Below, piece by piece: positions 54,230-64,000 of a stretch of DNA of 64,000 nt. The position numbers and the translations under genes were made by a program. Within the stretch, counting starts at the first letter, position 1, and each line of letters begins with the position of its first letter. Source of the stretch: Adiantum capillus-veneris (lineage: Eukaryota; Streptophyta; Polypodiopsida; Polypodiales; Pteridaceae). The notes under the pieces are model-generated. The model saw only the letters and a list, made by a program, of their open reading frames with translations, made no database searches and was not told where the DNA came from. The stretch is from the NCBI GenBank assembly GCA_014529385.2, contig CM043960.1, positions 117,434,043 to 117,498,042 on the forward strand. The letters run 5' to 3'.

Positions 54230-54820
54230 ATCACAGGCTTGGGCACCCCAAGTTGAGAATCTGGCACGACACACAAGAGAATCATTGAAAATACTCCACA
54301 ACTTTATCACACTTTAAACTTAGAGTCGACACGGCCTGCCGTAGTTCCGTGCCCAGAGAGATTGGCCCCAAACTTCAAATACTGGCGCCCCTTTTGGTAT
54401 TTCTTTGATACTAATGCTTGAGCAAAGTACAACTCCCGCGGGTCCTTGGCTCTCAGACTTTGCGTCCAGATGCTCTGAAGAGTGAGGCCCTTGGGCCCTT
54501 TTTATTCTTACAAGGGATGCCAAAAGCAGAGCCCCAAAAGCTTATAAACTCAAAAAGCAATTGGTCCAAAAGAAATAAACTTAAAAGCAAATAGGTCCAA
54601 AAGCAGCTGGTCCCAAAAACTGGCACAAAAAGCCACCAGCACAATTTACGGAAATCCGGCTGCCACGTCAGCTTTGTCAACGCAAATCACGGAAATCCGT
54701 ACTATTTTGCCACGTCAACAGTCATCGCAAAATCCGGGTGCCACATCATCAGCCATACTACTCGTGCCACGTCATATGGTATGTCCGCTGGTGATCATGC
54801 CACGTCATCAATTTGTGGCA
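54230..54820 (-). repeat. E6 3' LTR (chromovirus-type, left end approximate)
   Basis: Minus strand starts TGCCACAAATTG at 54820, preceded by PPT CAAGTGGGGGGTA (54833-54821). It shares the TGGCGCCCC-TTT-GGTATTTCTTT block (54391-54415, plus) with the chromovirus and solo LTRs. The U3 part has five TGACGTGGCA-type boxes (one degenerate). The left end is a guess. Confidence 0.65.
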
Positions 54821-54833
54821 TACCCCCCACTTG
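54821..54833 (-). other. E6 polypurine tract
   Basis: Minus strand CAAGTGGGGGGTA next to the LTR start, parallel to the chromovirus PPT at 30340-30352. Confidence 0.65.
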
Positions 54834-55259
54834 AAAGAATTATAATCGTCCTCCATTACGCCTACAAAACAGATAGAGGCCATAAACCAATTCAGTAGAC
54901 ATTGACTCTAAGACGAGACCAATCCAGCACTTTTACAAAGACGCCAATCAAATCACAACAAATCACATTTAGATCACATTCAGATCGCATAGAATCTAGG
55001 ACCATGATTCCTTGCGACGTATTTAGCAATCGCATCTAGATCCGCTTTGATTTAACTAATCCCATATCGCGATCACGTCCATAGATTTTGAGACCGAAAT
55101 GCTGCAGTCATTTGGTCAATCATTCCACTTTAGCACTATCGTGTGCGAGTACCATTTTTGGGGATCCCATGTCGAAGTACTTCTCTCATAAAGTCATTCA
55201 GCAGAATACTGTCAGGACATCAGTATCCGTGAAACCCAAAGGGAAATCAGTGACTTTAT

Positions 55260-56065
55260 TCCATCTAAGTAATCTGTGACAAAGGAGCAGAGTAAATCCT
55301 CTCTTGTGCAATCCCGCTTGCACCAAATTCAACACGCTGATCGGTGGAAACTCTTGGAATAGGCACAGCTAGACCAAAAGCATTGAGGTAAAGTTCCAAA
55401 TCTAAGAAGTATCTGCTAGGTCCTCCTCCTCCATCCATTTCGCATTCAATGCCGGATGATTCTTAACTAAGAACCACCATTCACTTTACCTTTCTCTTTC
55501 CTATCTTGGAAAGCAAGTATCTGTTCCTGAACAAGTATCTTTTCGCTCTTTTTCAATTCAAGTTCATCCAGGAGCTATCACCCCTCCAAAGCCGTTATCA
55601 TTATCTCATTCATAATCATGTTATACGCTCACAAATAACAGGTTCTTCCATACCACATTGATTTCATCTAGGTAATTTGTGACAAAGGAGCGGAGTAAAT
55701 CCCCTCTTGTGCAGTCCCACTTGCACCAGATTCAACCCACTGATCGGTTGGAAACTCTTGGAATAGGCACAGCTAGACCAAAAGCGTCGAGGTAAAGTTC
55801 CAAATCTAAGGAGTATCTGCTAGGTCCTCCTCCTCCATCTATTTCGCATTCAATGCCGAATGATTCTTAACTAAGAACCACCGTTCACTTTACCTTTCTC
55901 TTTCCTATCTTGGAAAGCTAGTATCTGTTCCTGAACAAGTATGTTTTGCTCTTTTCCAATTCAAGTTCATCCGGGAGCTATATCCCCTCCAAAGCCATTA
56001 TCATCATCTCAATCATAATCATGTTATACGCTCGCAAATAACAAGTTCTTCCATACCAGATTGAT
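55260..56065 (-). repeat. 404-bp tandem duplication of a chromodomain end
   Basis: GAGGTAAAGTTCCAAATCTA occurs at 55385 and 55789. Each unit carries, on the minus strand, a decayed chromodomain start (ILVQEQILAFQDRKEKGKV-like) and is about 90% similar to the other. Confidence 0.75.
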
Positions 56066-56149
56066 TTCATCTAAAAATTCAAAATCTTCTTCCAAAAAGA
56101 TTTATTTCATGAATTCATACACCAAAATAATGCTAATTCATCCATAATG

Positions 56150-56540
56150 TTCTACACAAAATCTTTTCTAGAACGAGTATCTCCCCGTCCTGCTATATTT
56201 TCATTGTATCAGCCATCCTTATTCTTGTGCCTTGTTGGGGCACCGTGCAGCGATATGTCCTTGTTCTCCACATTCAAAACATTTTCCTGCTTTGAAATAT
56301 TCATCTTTCTGGTCTTCTGTCAGTCGAGATCGTGTATCTTTCTATTCTTCTGTCAGTCAAGTTCATGTATCTATCTGTCGTTTGTTTCTGTTCTGACTTG
56401 TTGAAGGTTCATCTGGTGGGTAAGTCAAGTTACCCGAATGCATAGCAAATCTCCGCTTAGCATGTCCCATCAATTGTTGAATGAACCCTGGCTTCTTCTC
56501 AAAGCAATAGTCTCGAATTTCTTTGGGGATGAAAAGGGCC
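56150..56540 (-). pseudogene. E6 gag fragment with intact zinc knuckle
   Basis: Minus strand: ALFIPKEIRDYCFEKKPGF, then AKRRFAMHSGNLTYPPDE, then the CCHC knuckle CFECGEQGHIAARC at 56281-56240. Related to the chromovirus gag (LPKKIRDYC). Truncated at 56540 where plus-strand pol begins. Pol is absent between this and the chromodomain on the same strand. Confidence 0.7.
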
Positions 56541-59244
56541 TAAAAATTGTACTTGGATGTAAAATTGAAGGGCAAGTCCATCCCTATCGTATCGGCTTTG
56601 GCCGTTTCCAAATTAATGAAATCCAGTCGCTTTGTTTACTCAATCTACTTGAAAGAGTTAAATGATAAACACAGAAAGAATATGTATGAACTTGATAGAG
56701 AACGCCAAGATTTTCTCCACTCATGCCGATTGCTTCTCTGAGGGCCTACCAGGCGAGTTGCCCCCATCTCGACCTAAGGATCACACCATTGATCTGATTC
56801 CTAGAAGCACACCTCCGAACCGGCCACCTTACCGTGTTAGCCGAGCCCAGAATGAAGAGATCATGAACCAAGTGAAAGACCTTCTGGAAAAGGGTCTTAT
56901 CCAGCCGAGTACTTCACCCTACTGCTCTCCGATGGTGTTGGTTTTAAAGAAAGACCGATCTTGGAGAATGTGTATTGATTACAGAGCTCTCAATGAAATC
57001 ACTATCAAGAACAGATTTCCCATTCCAAGGATTTATGACATTCTTGACCGACTTCAGGGCTTCTCTTGTTTCAACAGGATTAATTTGAAAAGCCGATATC
57101 ATCAGATCCGGATCGGTCCGTCAGATGTCTACAAGACAACCTTTCGGACGAGATTTGGTTTGTATGAATTTTTTGTGATGCCTTTTGGCCTTACCAATGC
57201 TCCAACGAATGATAGATAGGATTTTCCGCGAGTGTAGATCATTTATCAGCAATTTGTCGGCACTTCCTTTAATGACATTATAGTATTCTCCAAGGATGAA
57301 GCAGAACATAGACACCGTCTGCTACGGGTCTTTCAGGCATTGTGAGATCACAAGTTAGTTATCAATGCCAAAAAGAATGAATTTTTCTTGCCGGAGATAC
57401 ACTTCTTGGGACACATCGTCTCAGCAGCAAGAGTACAGATGGACCAGGCCAAGATTAAAACTATACGTGGTTGGCCCGATTTGAAGAATGTTCATGAAGT
57501 TAGAAGCTTCTTGGGCTTGTGTTGTTACTACCGCCGGTTCATTCGAAAGTTTGCAGAGGTAGCTTCCCCTTTGCACATTCTGACACAGAAAGGAGTTCCT
57601 TTCTCGTGGGGACCCACAGAAGTGACTGCCTTTCAGACACTAAAAGAGAAATTGACTACTGGACCACATTTGCAAAAGTCATTTGAAATATATTGTGAGG
57701 CTTGTGGTCGTAATCTAGGAGCGATCGTAATGTAAGAAGGTCATGTGATTGCCTATGAAAGACGATTGTTTGCAAGGCCAGAATTGACAGCACAGATTTA
57801 TGAGAGAGCTGTTGGCAGTGATCCATGCTCTTACTCAATGGCGACTTCACCTACTTTACCTCAGAGTTTACGCTACTTCTTGTCGCAGAAGCAGCTTTCG
57901 GAAAAGCAGATGCGGTGGGCTAACATCTTGTCACAGTTTCACTTCCAGATTGTCCATGTTCAAGTACGCAACAGATCCAGATTTTTCGGATATATTCACT
58001 CAATACAGAATGGGGAGGTAGTAGCAAGATATTCCATACAGGATGGCTACTTGATGAAGAAAACGATGTTGTGCGTCACACAACCGTTCAAGGAAAAGGT
58101 TTTGACTGAGTGCCATTGTCCACCTTTTACGGGTCACAATGGCATCGACACCACCTTGAAGGGTGTGGAGTGTTACTTCTGTTGGCCAAGACTCAAGAAG
58201 GATGTGGACAACTTTTTTTGCAGTTGTTTAGTATGCCAGAAGGTCAAGTTTGACAGGCATAAGGCACAGGGATTGTTACAGCCTTTACCCATTCCCACCC
58301 GCCCCTAGGAAAGTATTGCAATGGATTTCATTTTTGATCTCCCGAAGACACACAGTGGGCATGATGGCATTTGGACTGTCATCAACAAATTTAGCAAGCA
58401 AGCTCACTTCATTCCAGTGAAGAAAACAATCAAGCCGGATCATTTAGCGAGATTGTTCATTGCACAGATTTTCAGACTACATGGCATGCCTGAGACAATA
58501 GTCTCCGATAGAGATCCCCGATTCACGAATTTGTTTTGGAGGGCTATTTGGGAGAACATTGGCACACAGTTGCAGTTCTCGTCATCATTTCACCCGCAGA
58601 CAGATGGGGAATCTGAGATTGCAAATTCACTTGTTCTGGATTTATTTGAGTCTTACATTTCTGACTCAAAAGGAAAACAAATTGCCCTTGGTGAAATTTG
58701 CCTACAATAACACGATCCACTCTTCGACGGGGAAGGCACCATTTAAGATCATTGAAAGTACACCGAAGGTTCTACCCTTCCTAAGTACTAAATAAGATTT
58801 TTGAAGCTGACTACACAAGGGACTTGGACACTACATTTGCCAAGGTCCGAGAGGCTTTAGCGAAATCTCAAGAACAACATACAAAGGCAGCAGATCGACA
58901 TCGACAAGATTTGAAATTAAAGAAAGACGATTGGGTGCTCTTACGTTTTGAGAAGGCACGCCTAAGAAAGAAAAAGGGAAAGGAGCAGCTTTTTCCAAAG
59001 CTTAGCATGAGATATTATGGCCCTTTCCAGATAAAAGAAAAGATAAATGATGTCTCCTTTAGACTGAAGCTGCCCAATACTTGGAAGATTCACAATGCAT
59101 TTCATATGAGTCTATTGAAGCCTTTTAAAGGTGATGTGCCTAATGATGGGGAGCCTGATGAGCAACCCAACGTGAAGGAAAGCGAGGAGATACTCGTTCG
59201 AAAACAGATTTTGGCACATGAAGACAGAAAGATAAAAGCTAAAG
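56541..59244 (+). pseudogene. E6b chromovirus pol fragment (RT, RNase H, integrase)
   Basis: Plus strand: protease-RT linker (YLDVKLKGKSIPIVS), RT 56662-57219 ([29 protein letters not shown]), a broken segment, then SFNDIIVFSK at 57265-57294, where the first catalytic Asp is Asn. Thumb and RNase H 57388-57735 (FLGHIVSAARVQ, FEIYCEACGRNLGAIVM). Integrase 57745-58710: zinc domain ([21 protein letters not shown]), [33 protein letters not shown]. 58824-59244: GPY/F ([12 protein letters not shown]) and the beginning of a chromodomain ([14 protein letters not shown]), where E7 is inserted. Many stops. Confidence 0.85.
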
Positions 59245-60501
59245 TGTTAGGTGCAACGGAATGATTGTTTGCGCTTTCCTCAAGATGAGTGCTCCGAACT
59301 GTGCTCAAGGTTCCTTTTAGTTCTTATGGAAGGTAGAGCCTTCCGTGCTTAATGAGAGAGTGCTATGATCACAAACAAAGTGAATGGACACTGTGCGTGC
59401 AAGTGTATGAGACTGAGAGATAGAGAGAGAAGAGAGATACGACACCAGAGACGTAAAACCCTCCTCCGAAGGCCCCACTCTCGTCGGCGAGAATGGTCTA
59501 CTATTGATTGCACAAAGTGGTACAATGACGATGCAATCGACTGATGCAACCTCGGACTATGTCGGTGACGACAACGGTGATGACGAAGTCGACCTAAGGG
59601 CTGAAATCTGCAATCTTTCTATCTGTTGAATTCTGACTCTATGTCGGTGACGATGTCGATGGCGACGATGTGACGACGACGCGCTGAAAACGCAGATGCT
59701 GAAATCTGCGTTTTCCGGGCTGAAACTGTAAACCTTGCGGGAACTGACCGTGCGGCGAGGAACTGCTGCGGGAAGGTGAGATCGGCGAGGTTTGGGACTT
59801 GATCTGCGAAGTCTAACTGCTGAAAACTGAAAACGCTGATGGTTCTCGAGTTTCCGTCGCGATGATGGTGCAGAACGCCGGGGCTGATCTGCAACCAAAA
59901 ACGCTAGGGCTGAATTCTGATGTTTCTGTCACCGGGATTCTGCAGATGCAAAAACGCTAGGCTGATCTGCTGGGGTCTTGTCACAGTGGCTCTGCAAATG
60001 CAAAACGCTGGCTGATCTGCGATGGTCTGATCCAAAAACGCTAGGCTGTTGCTTGGGAGCAAAAACGCTAGGTCACTTGGGGGGTTCTGCGGGGGTTCTG
60101 CTGAGAAGGTGCCTGTTGAGCATGTGCTCCTGCTGCCTCTTCTGCCAGAAAGTGCTAACTTGGGTTTGCTTATATATTTTCTTAGCAAAATTGCCCTACC
60201 TACTTTTGTTGGAAAGTCACTTAAAAATAATAAGTGAAAATACCAAAAATAGGGAAAATAGGCTAAATGCACTGGAAAATTCCCCTGACTGAATCTGATG
60301 GATTCTGAAGGGAATACTGATGATCATACTGTGTGCAACCAAAGGATGTGCATCTACACTCAGTGACTGGGCATGCACGGTCTACAAATAGACTCACAAA
60401 AGTGCCAGATCCCTGTTAATCTAGACTTGACTGGACTGACTGAACCCTGATCATGCTGTAGCTTGTCCACGGACACATAGGGTTGGATGTATCACGTGAC
60501 A
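59245..60501 (-). repeat. E7 3' LTR
   Basis: 1,257 bp, minus strand TGTCACGTGATACATCC ... CACCTAACA; diverged relative of the M/P LTRs. At least seven AAAACGC words at 59690-60075. Confidence 0.85.
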
Positions 60502-60967
60502 TCCCCTCCTTTTCAAAGTGAGGTATTGGTACCGAACTATATGGCGTCGAGGGAGATCGCCAATAGCATCCGGAATCCTGGAAGGGACTCTTCGCTGGCC
60601 CACTCTGATGTGTGGGTCGTGCGGTACTTGAACTTCATAAAGGTCTGCAACGCTTGCTTCTTTGGGCCGTGCCGAAAGCGACACAAAGTCTTCCGTGGCT
60701 CCTTCAATGCTTCAACTTCGTCGAGAGTCGTGCTTCTTCCATCTTCAAGAATCTCCATGGCTGAAAATTCCTGAAACCATTTCCAACACAAAACCATAAA
60801 CATACCTATTTCATGTAAAGTGAGTGGAAAAAATCTTGTCTTCACTAAAGACTGTGTATGCAATGTAGATGAACACAGAAACGGAGTGACAACCCGTTCA
60901 TCAAACACATGCAAACAATGAGATCCAATCTTCCTCTTATGATCTAGAGCAATCAACTGTGGCAATT
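60502..60967 (-). pseudogene. E7 tail protein end (chromodomain-like)
   Basis: ORF 60965-60537: [58 protein letters not shown], then [20 protein letters not shown]. Counterpart of 46425-47000 in P. The 5' continuation of this ORF is at 62449, across the solo LTR; the TSD CAATT is 60963-60967. Confidence 0.75.
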
Positions 60968-62448
60968 TGAAACCGGCCCATAGGGCGGTAGGCGTTGGCT
61001 TTCACCCGAAATTCGTTACTTTAGACACACACACACAGAGCACTTTGCAAAGAGAACCTGCGACGAGAATTAACACTTAATCACATACACGGCTCGGAAG
61101 CTAGAATGCTCCGAGCAGACGCCGACAACCTGTAGGCCCCAAAATTGGCGCCCCTTTCGGTATTTCTTTATTCTTTAGGAGGGTAAATTACAAGGTAAGG
61201 TCCTGGGAATCCTTCATGTGTATCCACCTAGATACCATTTGATTTGGCCAAATTTCGGCAGCATAACAGCCCCAAAACTTGCGCCAAACCAATTCCCCTG
61301 CTGGAACTCGCTTGCACTATCGTATACCCTCTGATTCCTGTCCAAAAACAGTAAATTCAGCACGCTGTATTTACTGGTTTTTGCCCTGTTTTCAGCCCCA
61401 AACAGTCCCCTAACTGTCCTCTGCCAGTGGGGCACGATTCCCAATGATCCTGGCGTCCATATGGCCGAAAAACAGTAAATATACAGCGCATACACAGCGC
61501 TGATTTTGCACCTGTATGGTGAGGTTATGACCCTCACCAGTGCCTGCTTTGGAGCAGCAGCTAGCTACCCCTGTTCCTGCTCAAGGAGGCTCTTGCCTCA
61601 GCACAAAAGCATGAACCCACACAACTGTACATCAGTCAAATGAGGAGCCCTCTTGTGGGGCATCACATAACTGCACGTAGGGGAGAGAGAGAGCAGTGTG
61701 TAGTTTGCAGGGCATCACTCCTAGCACCACACTGTACATGAGAGGGAAAGGAAGCACTCCATAGCTCTTAACCTGTGACAAAAGCTGAAATGAGGCCTCT
61801 CCCAGCATAAAAATCAGCGCCCATTTTTCTGCAAGAGGAAAGTTCACGAAAATGTGACACTTGACGCATTTTCAAGCATTTTCCCGTTTCGGGTTCGCCG
61901 CTTAAAAATATCCCAACGGACGCGTCAGTTGACTTCGCGGAAGAGTTATAAAGTGTTCCCCTAGTCATACCGAAGGTAATGACGCGAACACATTTCACGG
62001 CCCAAAATAGCAGTTCCCTAAATTTTAGGAGATGCTTCCGTTGGGCTCCCACTGGTCTTCTGACCATCTATCCTCATTGGGACCGCATCCAAAAGTGCAA
62101 TGTGGCCCAACTGTTCGATACTTTTTGTTGGTAGTCCCACCTTGACTTTACGCCTTAATTGAGTTCACTTCCTAGTATCCACCAACTTGCTAAGTGCGAC
62201 GGGGGGACCTATATGATCTTGCTCTGAGCCTAGACATCCTCTTACCATACGAATTCCAGTGCCGACCACTTCCCGTTTGCGGGTGAATCTACCGTTCACA
62301 TTGGCCATACAATGTCCGACCGTTTGCTACTTCAAAAAGAGGGTCTCAAAACAAATAAAATAAACCCCATTCGAAAGAAACCAACAACCAAGGTTAGCAG
62401 TTGCCACATCTCTGTGACATGGTTAATAACTGCCACGTCCTCGTGACA
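60968..62448 (-). repeat. Solo LTR of a chromovirus-type element
   Basis: 1,481 bp with minus-strand termini TGTCACGAGG...CCGGTTTCA, flanked by the perfect TSD CAATT (60963-60967, 62449-62453). It carries the same GGCGCCCCTTTCGGTATTTC block (61148-61170) as the chromovirus LTR. No internal region, so it arose by LTR-LTR recombination. (AC)n at 61026-61036. Confidence 0.92.
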
Positions 62449-63357
62449 CAATTCACAATGGAAATGCCCATGCTTGGTGCTCATACGTTCATGTGCTCGT
62501 TCGGAAACTGTGTCATGCCACGGAAGAGACATGGAATGAGACTTCCTTACATACATACATTCGTGCTCATTCATGAGAGAAATGTGCTCAACATACAATA
62601 TGTCATGCCTAGGAAAAGGAATCACATAACAATGCTCACTAAAATACAGGAAACGATCACGAATGAAACATTCGAACAATGCGTGCGTATCAATCATGCG
62701 AGCACATAATACTTCCTGTGAGGGTTCTTTGCACCTAGGCGCAAGAGCCAAGATCGCTTCTTCTTGAGGGGGTTCTTTGGACCTAGGCTCAAGAGCCAAG
62801 ATCGCTTCTTCGTGATTGATCGAATCTACAACGAGATTAGCTTTGCTAGAAAAAGCATCCACTAACACATCATCCTTGTGAACAATCACATCTTGATCAT
62901 GCAAATCATCATGCTTGTCAGTGTCATCCAAATCATTATACAAATCATTGGCATCCAAATCATCATGCTTATCATTGTCATCCATATCATCATGCTTATC
63001 ATTGTGCTTATCATTGTCAATCAAATCATCATCATGCTTCACACAATCATGAAAATCCTGTGTGTCATGCTTTGGAGAAGAAGAGACTGAGACAGTCTCC
63101 TTTCCCCAAATCTCTTGCATCTGTGCCTGAACTTGAGAATAGAGTCGCCGGAACTCTTTGTTTTGTCGGTCGCTTTGTTCTTGTATTGCTTTTCTTTCTG
63201 CTTTGTCTTCTGCGTGTCTGCAATCCATTTCTGCTTTTCTTACTTTGGCTTCCAAGCGGGCTTGCTCGCTCGCACGGGCTATGACTACCATTCTTTCTTG
63301 GTACTTACGCTCTATGGCTGCGATTCTTTCTTCGCTTTCTAATTTCCTCTCCATCAT
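62449..63357 (-). CDS. E7 coiled coil, His/Asp tract and tail protein (5' part)
   Basis: Open frame of about 300 codons before it runs into the solo LTR. The first ~90 residues are a charged coiled coil (MMERKLESEERIAAIERK, ARLEAKVRKAEMDCRHAEDK). Then come [15 protein letters not shown], the HDD-rich tract (about 62870-63050), [19 protein letters not shown], and the tail [53 protein letters not shown]. It shows the acidic tract and tail as one uninterrupted reading frame, which M and P have lost. Gag core and protease are skipped between coiled coil and acidic tract. Confidence 0.7.
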
Positions 63358-63360
63358 CCT

Positions 63361-64000
63361 CTAGTCGAAAGCCTCCATAGGAGTTATTGCAATCGGTGTC
63401 GTAGATGGGGAAGGGTCAGAAAAACCTCCTGATGGGGAAAATTCTTCTTCGCCTCTCTCATGCTCATCACCTCCAAGCAAACTATCCATTCCGCTTCGAG
63501 TGATGACCATTCTGCAATTGTGGGTTCTTGTGGGTTCTTGTGGATTCTTTGGATCTTGGGTTCTTAAGTCCACGAGGAACTTGGGTTCTTGGGGGTCTTG
63601 GTTCTTGAGTTCTTGAGGGTCTTTAGGTTCTTGAGGTTTTCTTTCGCTTGCAAATCGCGTTTGAAAAGGATCTTCTCTTCACCCGAGTTCTACTCTTTTC
63701 CGCGGGCGCACCCCTTGGCGGCCTTGCGCTCACACTAAGGTTGCTTTTTCCCACCTCACGTCGATTGGCCGGCCGCTAAGTGCACGGTCCGCTCTCAATG
63801 AGTGAAAAAAGACACAAGGGGAGGCTGGACAAGCCCTTCTTTCTTGGGATTCTTGTCACTCTTCAACAAAACACGATTAGGAATCGACACGCCCAAGCGA
63901 ACTTGGGTTCGTGCGACCTCAACAAGCAAAAAAAAAATACAAGCCGTTTGAAAAAACGTGCGCGCGCTCGATGCTGCTGTGCACTCTGGCTGCGCCATCG
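63361..64000 (-). pseudogene. E7 leader and gag N-terminus
   Basis: gag start MVITRSGMDSLLGGDEHERG at about 63513, preceded by the CTCAAGAACC-type leader array (63517-63650) and leader sequence matching P 43790-43970. A stop at 63361-63363 separates it from the coiled-coil ORF. Confidence 0.7.

Larger units (their letters stand above)
59245..64000 (-). mobile_element. E7: third copy of the RT-less family (partial, gag core deleted)
   Basis: Minus strand. The 3' LTR is 59245-60501; the internal part runs 60502-60967 and 62449-64000, split by a solo LTR. At the right edge it has the leader sequence that in P lies about 60-120 bp from the PBS, so the 5' LTR is just outside the window. Candidate left TSD is TAAAG (59240-59244). 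Unlike M and P, it lacks gag core, zinc knuckle and protease. Confidence 0.85.

Noticed and set aside
60968-62448. Region as part of E7 coding sequence
   Set aside because: It has LTR termini, a TSD and no coding content; E7 sequence continues on both sides.
1-64000. CRISPR array, bacterial operons, rRNA or tRNA genes
   Set aside because: Nothing of these kinds was seen; the split gene and retroelements show a eukaryotic nuclear sequence. A dedicated tRNA scan was not possible.

Overview
The window is nuclear DNA of a land plant with a large, repeat-rich genome. A fern or another non-angiosperm vascular plant is my best guess, inferred from the giant intron, the LTR-element load and the many (GA)n/(AC)n tracts; no species is identified. 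Nearly all coding sequence belongs to retrotransposons. The one clear host gene is PUR5/purM-like AIR synthetase (phosphoribosylformylglycinamidine cyclo-ligase) on the minus strand. Seven exons can be read with consistent splice sites and phases: four at 53196-53911 and three at 21423-22051. Five of the introns are 76-125 bp, but the one between the two exon groups is 31,144 bp (22052-53195) and holds most of the mobile elements described here. The 5' exons lie beyond the right edge, so the next upstream intron is at least about 10 kb.

Left part (1-21422, downstream of PUR5): E1 (from 1) is the 3' part of a Tat-like Ty3/gypsy element with two RNase H domains. E2 (6263-15501) is a complete-ended Ty3/gypsy element with 498-bp LTRs and a perfect TCCTC target duplication. 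Where integrase should be, E2 carries about 3.5 kb of unrecognised, partly coiled-coil ORFs. 15507-21422 is spacer with microsatellites and small duplications.

Giant intron (22052-53195): Helitron-like ends, a 5'-truncated LINE, a DUF789-like fragment, and a LINE (26217-about 39250, minus) split by a young chromovirus (29019-37049, TSD ATGTG). These are followed by two copies of an RT/integrase-less LTR family. Copy M (40005-51591, minus, TSD GTTCC) contains copy P (42428-48227, plus) nested inside it. An ORF1-only 'half-LINE' sits at 51718-52650.

Right part (53912-64000, upstream PUR5 intron): a rearranged chromovirus (LTR and gag/chromodomain pieces on minus at about 54230-56540, pol on plus at 56541-59244), a third copy of the RT-less family (E7, from 59245), and a solo LTR (60968-62448, TSD CAATT) inserted in E7.

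The two most unusual systems are (i) the M/P/E7 family, about 5.8 kb without nested inserts. It carries a gag, an atypical DPG protease, a His/Asp-rich acidic tract and a conserved unknown tail protein ending in a chromodomain-like stretch, and it has no RT, RNase H or integrase. (ii) E2, which is gag-protease-RT-RNase H followed by unknown ORFs in place of integrase.
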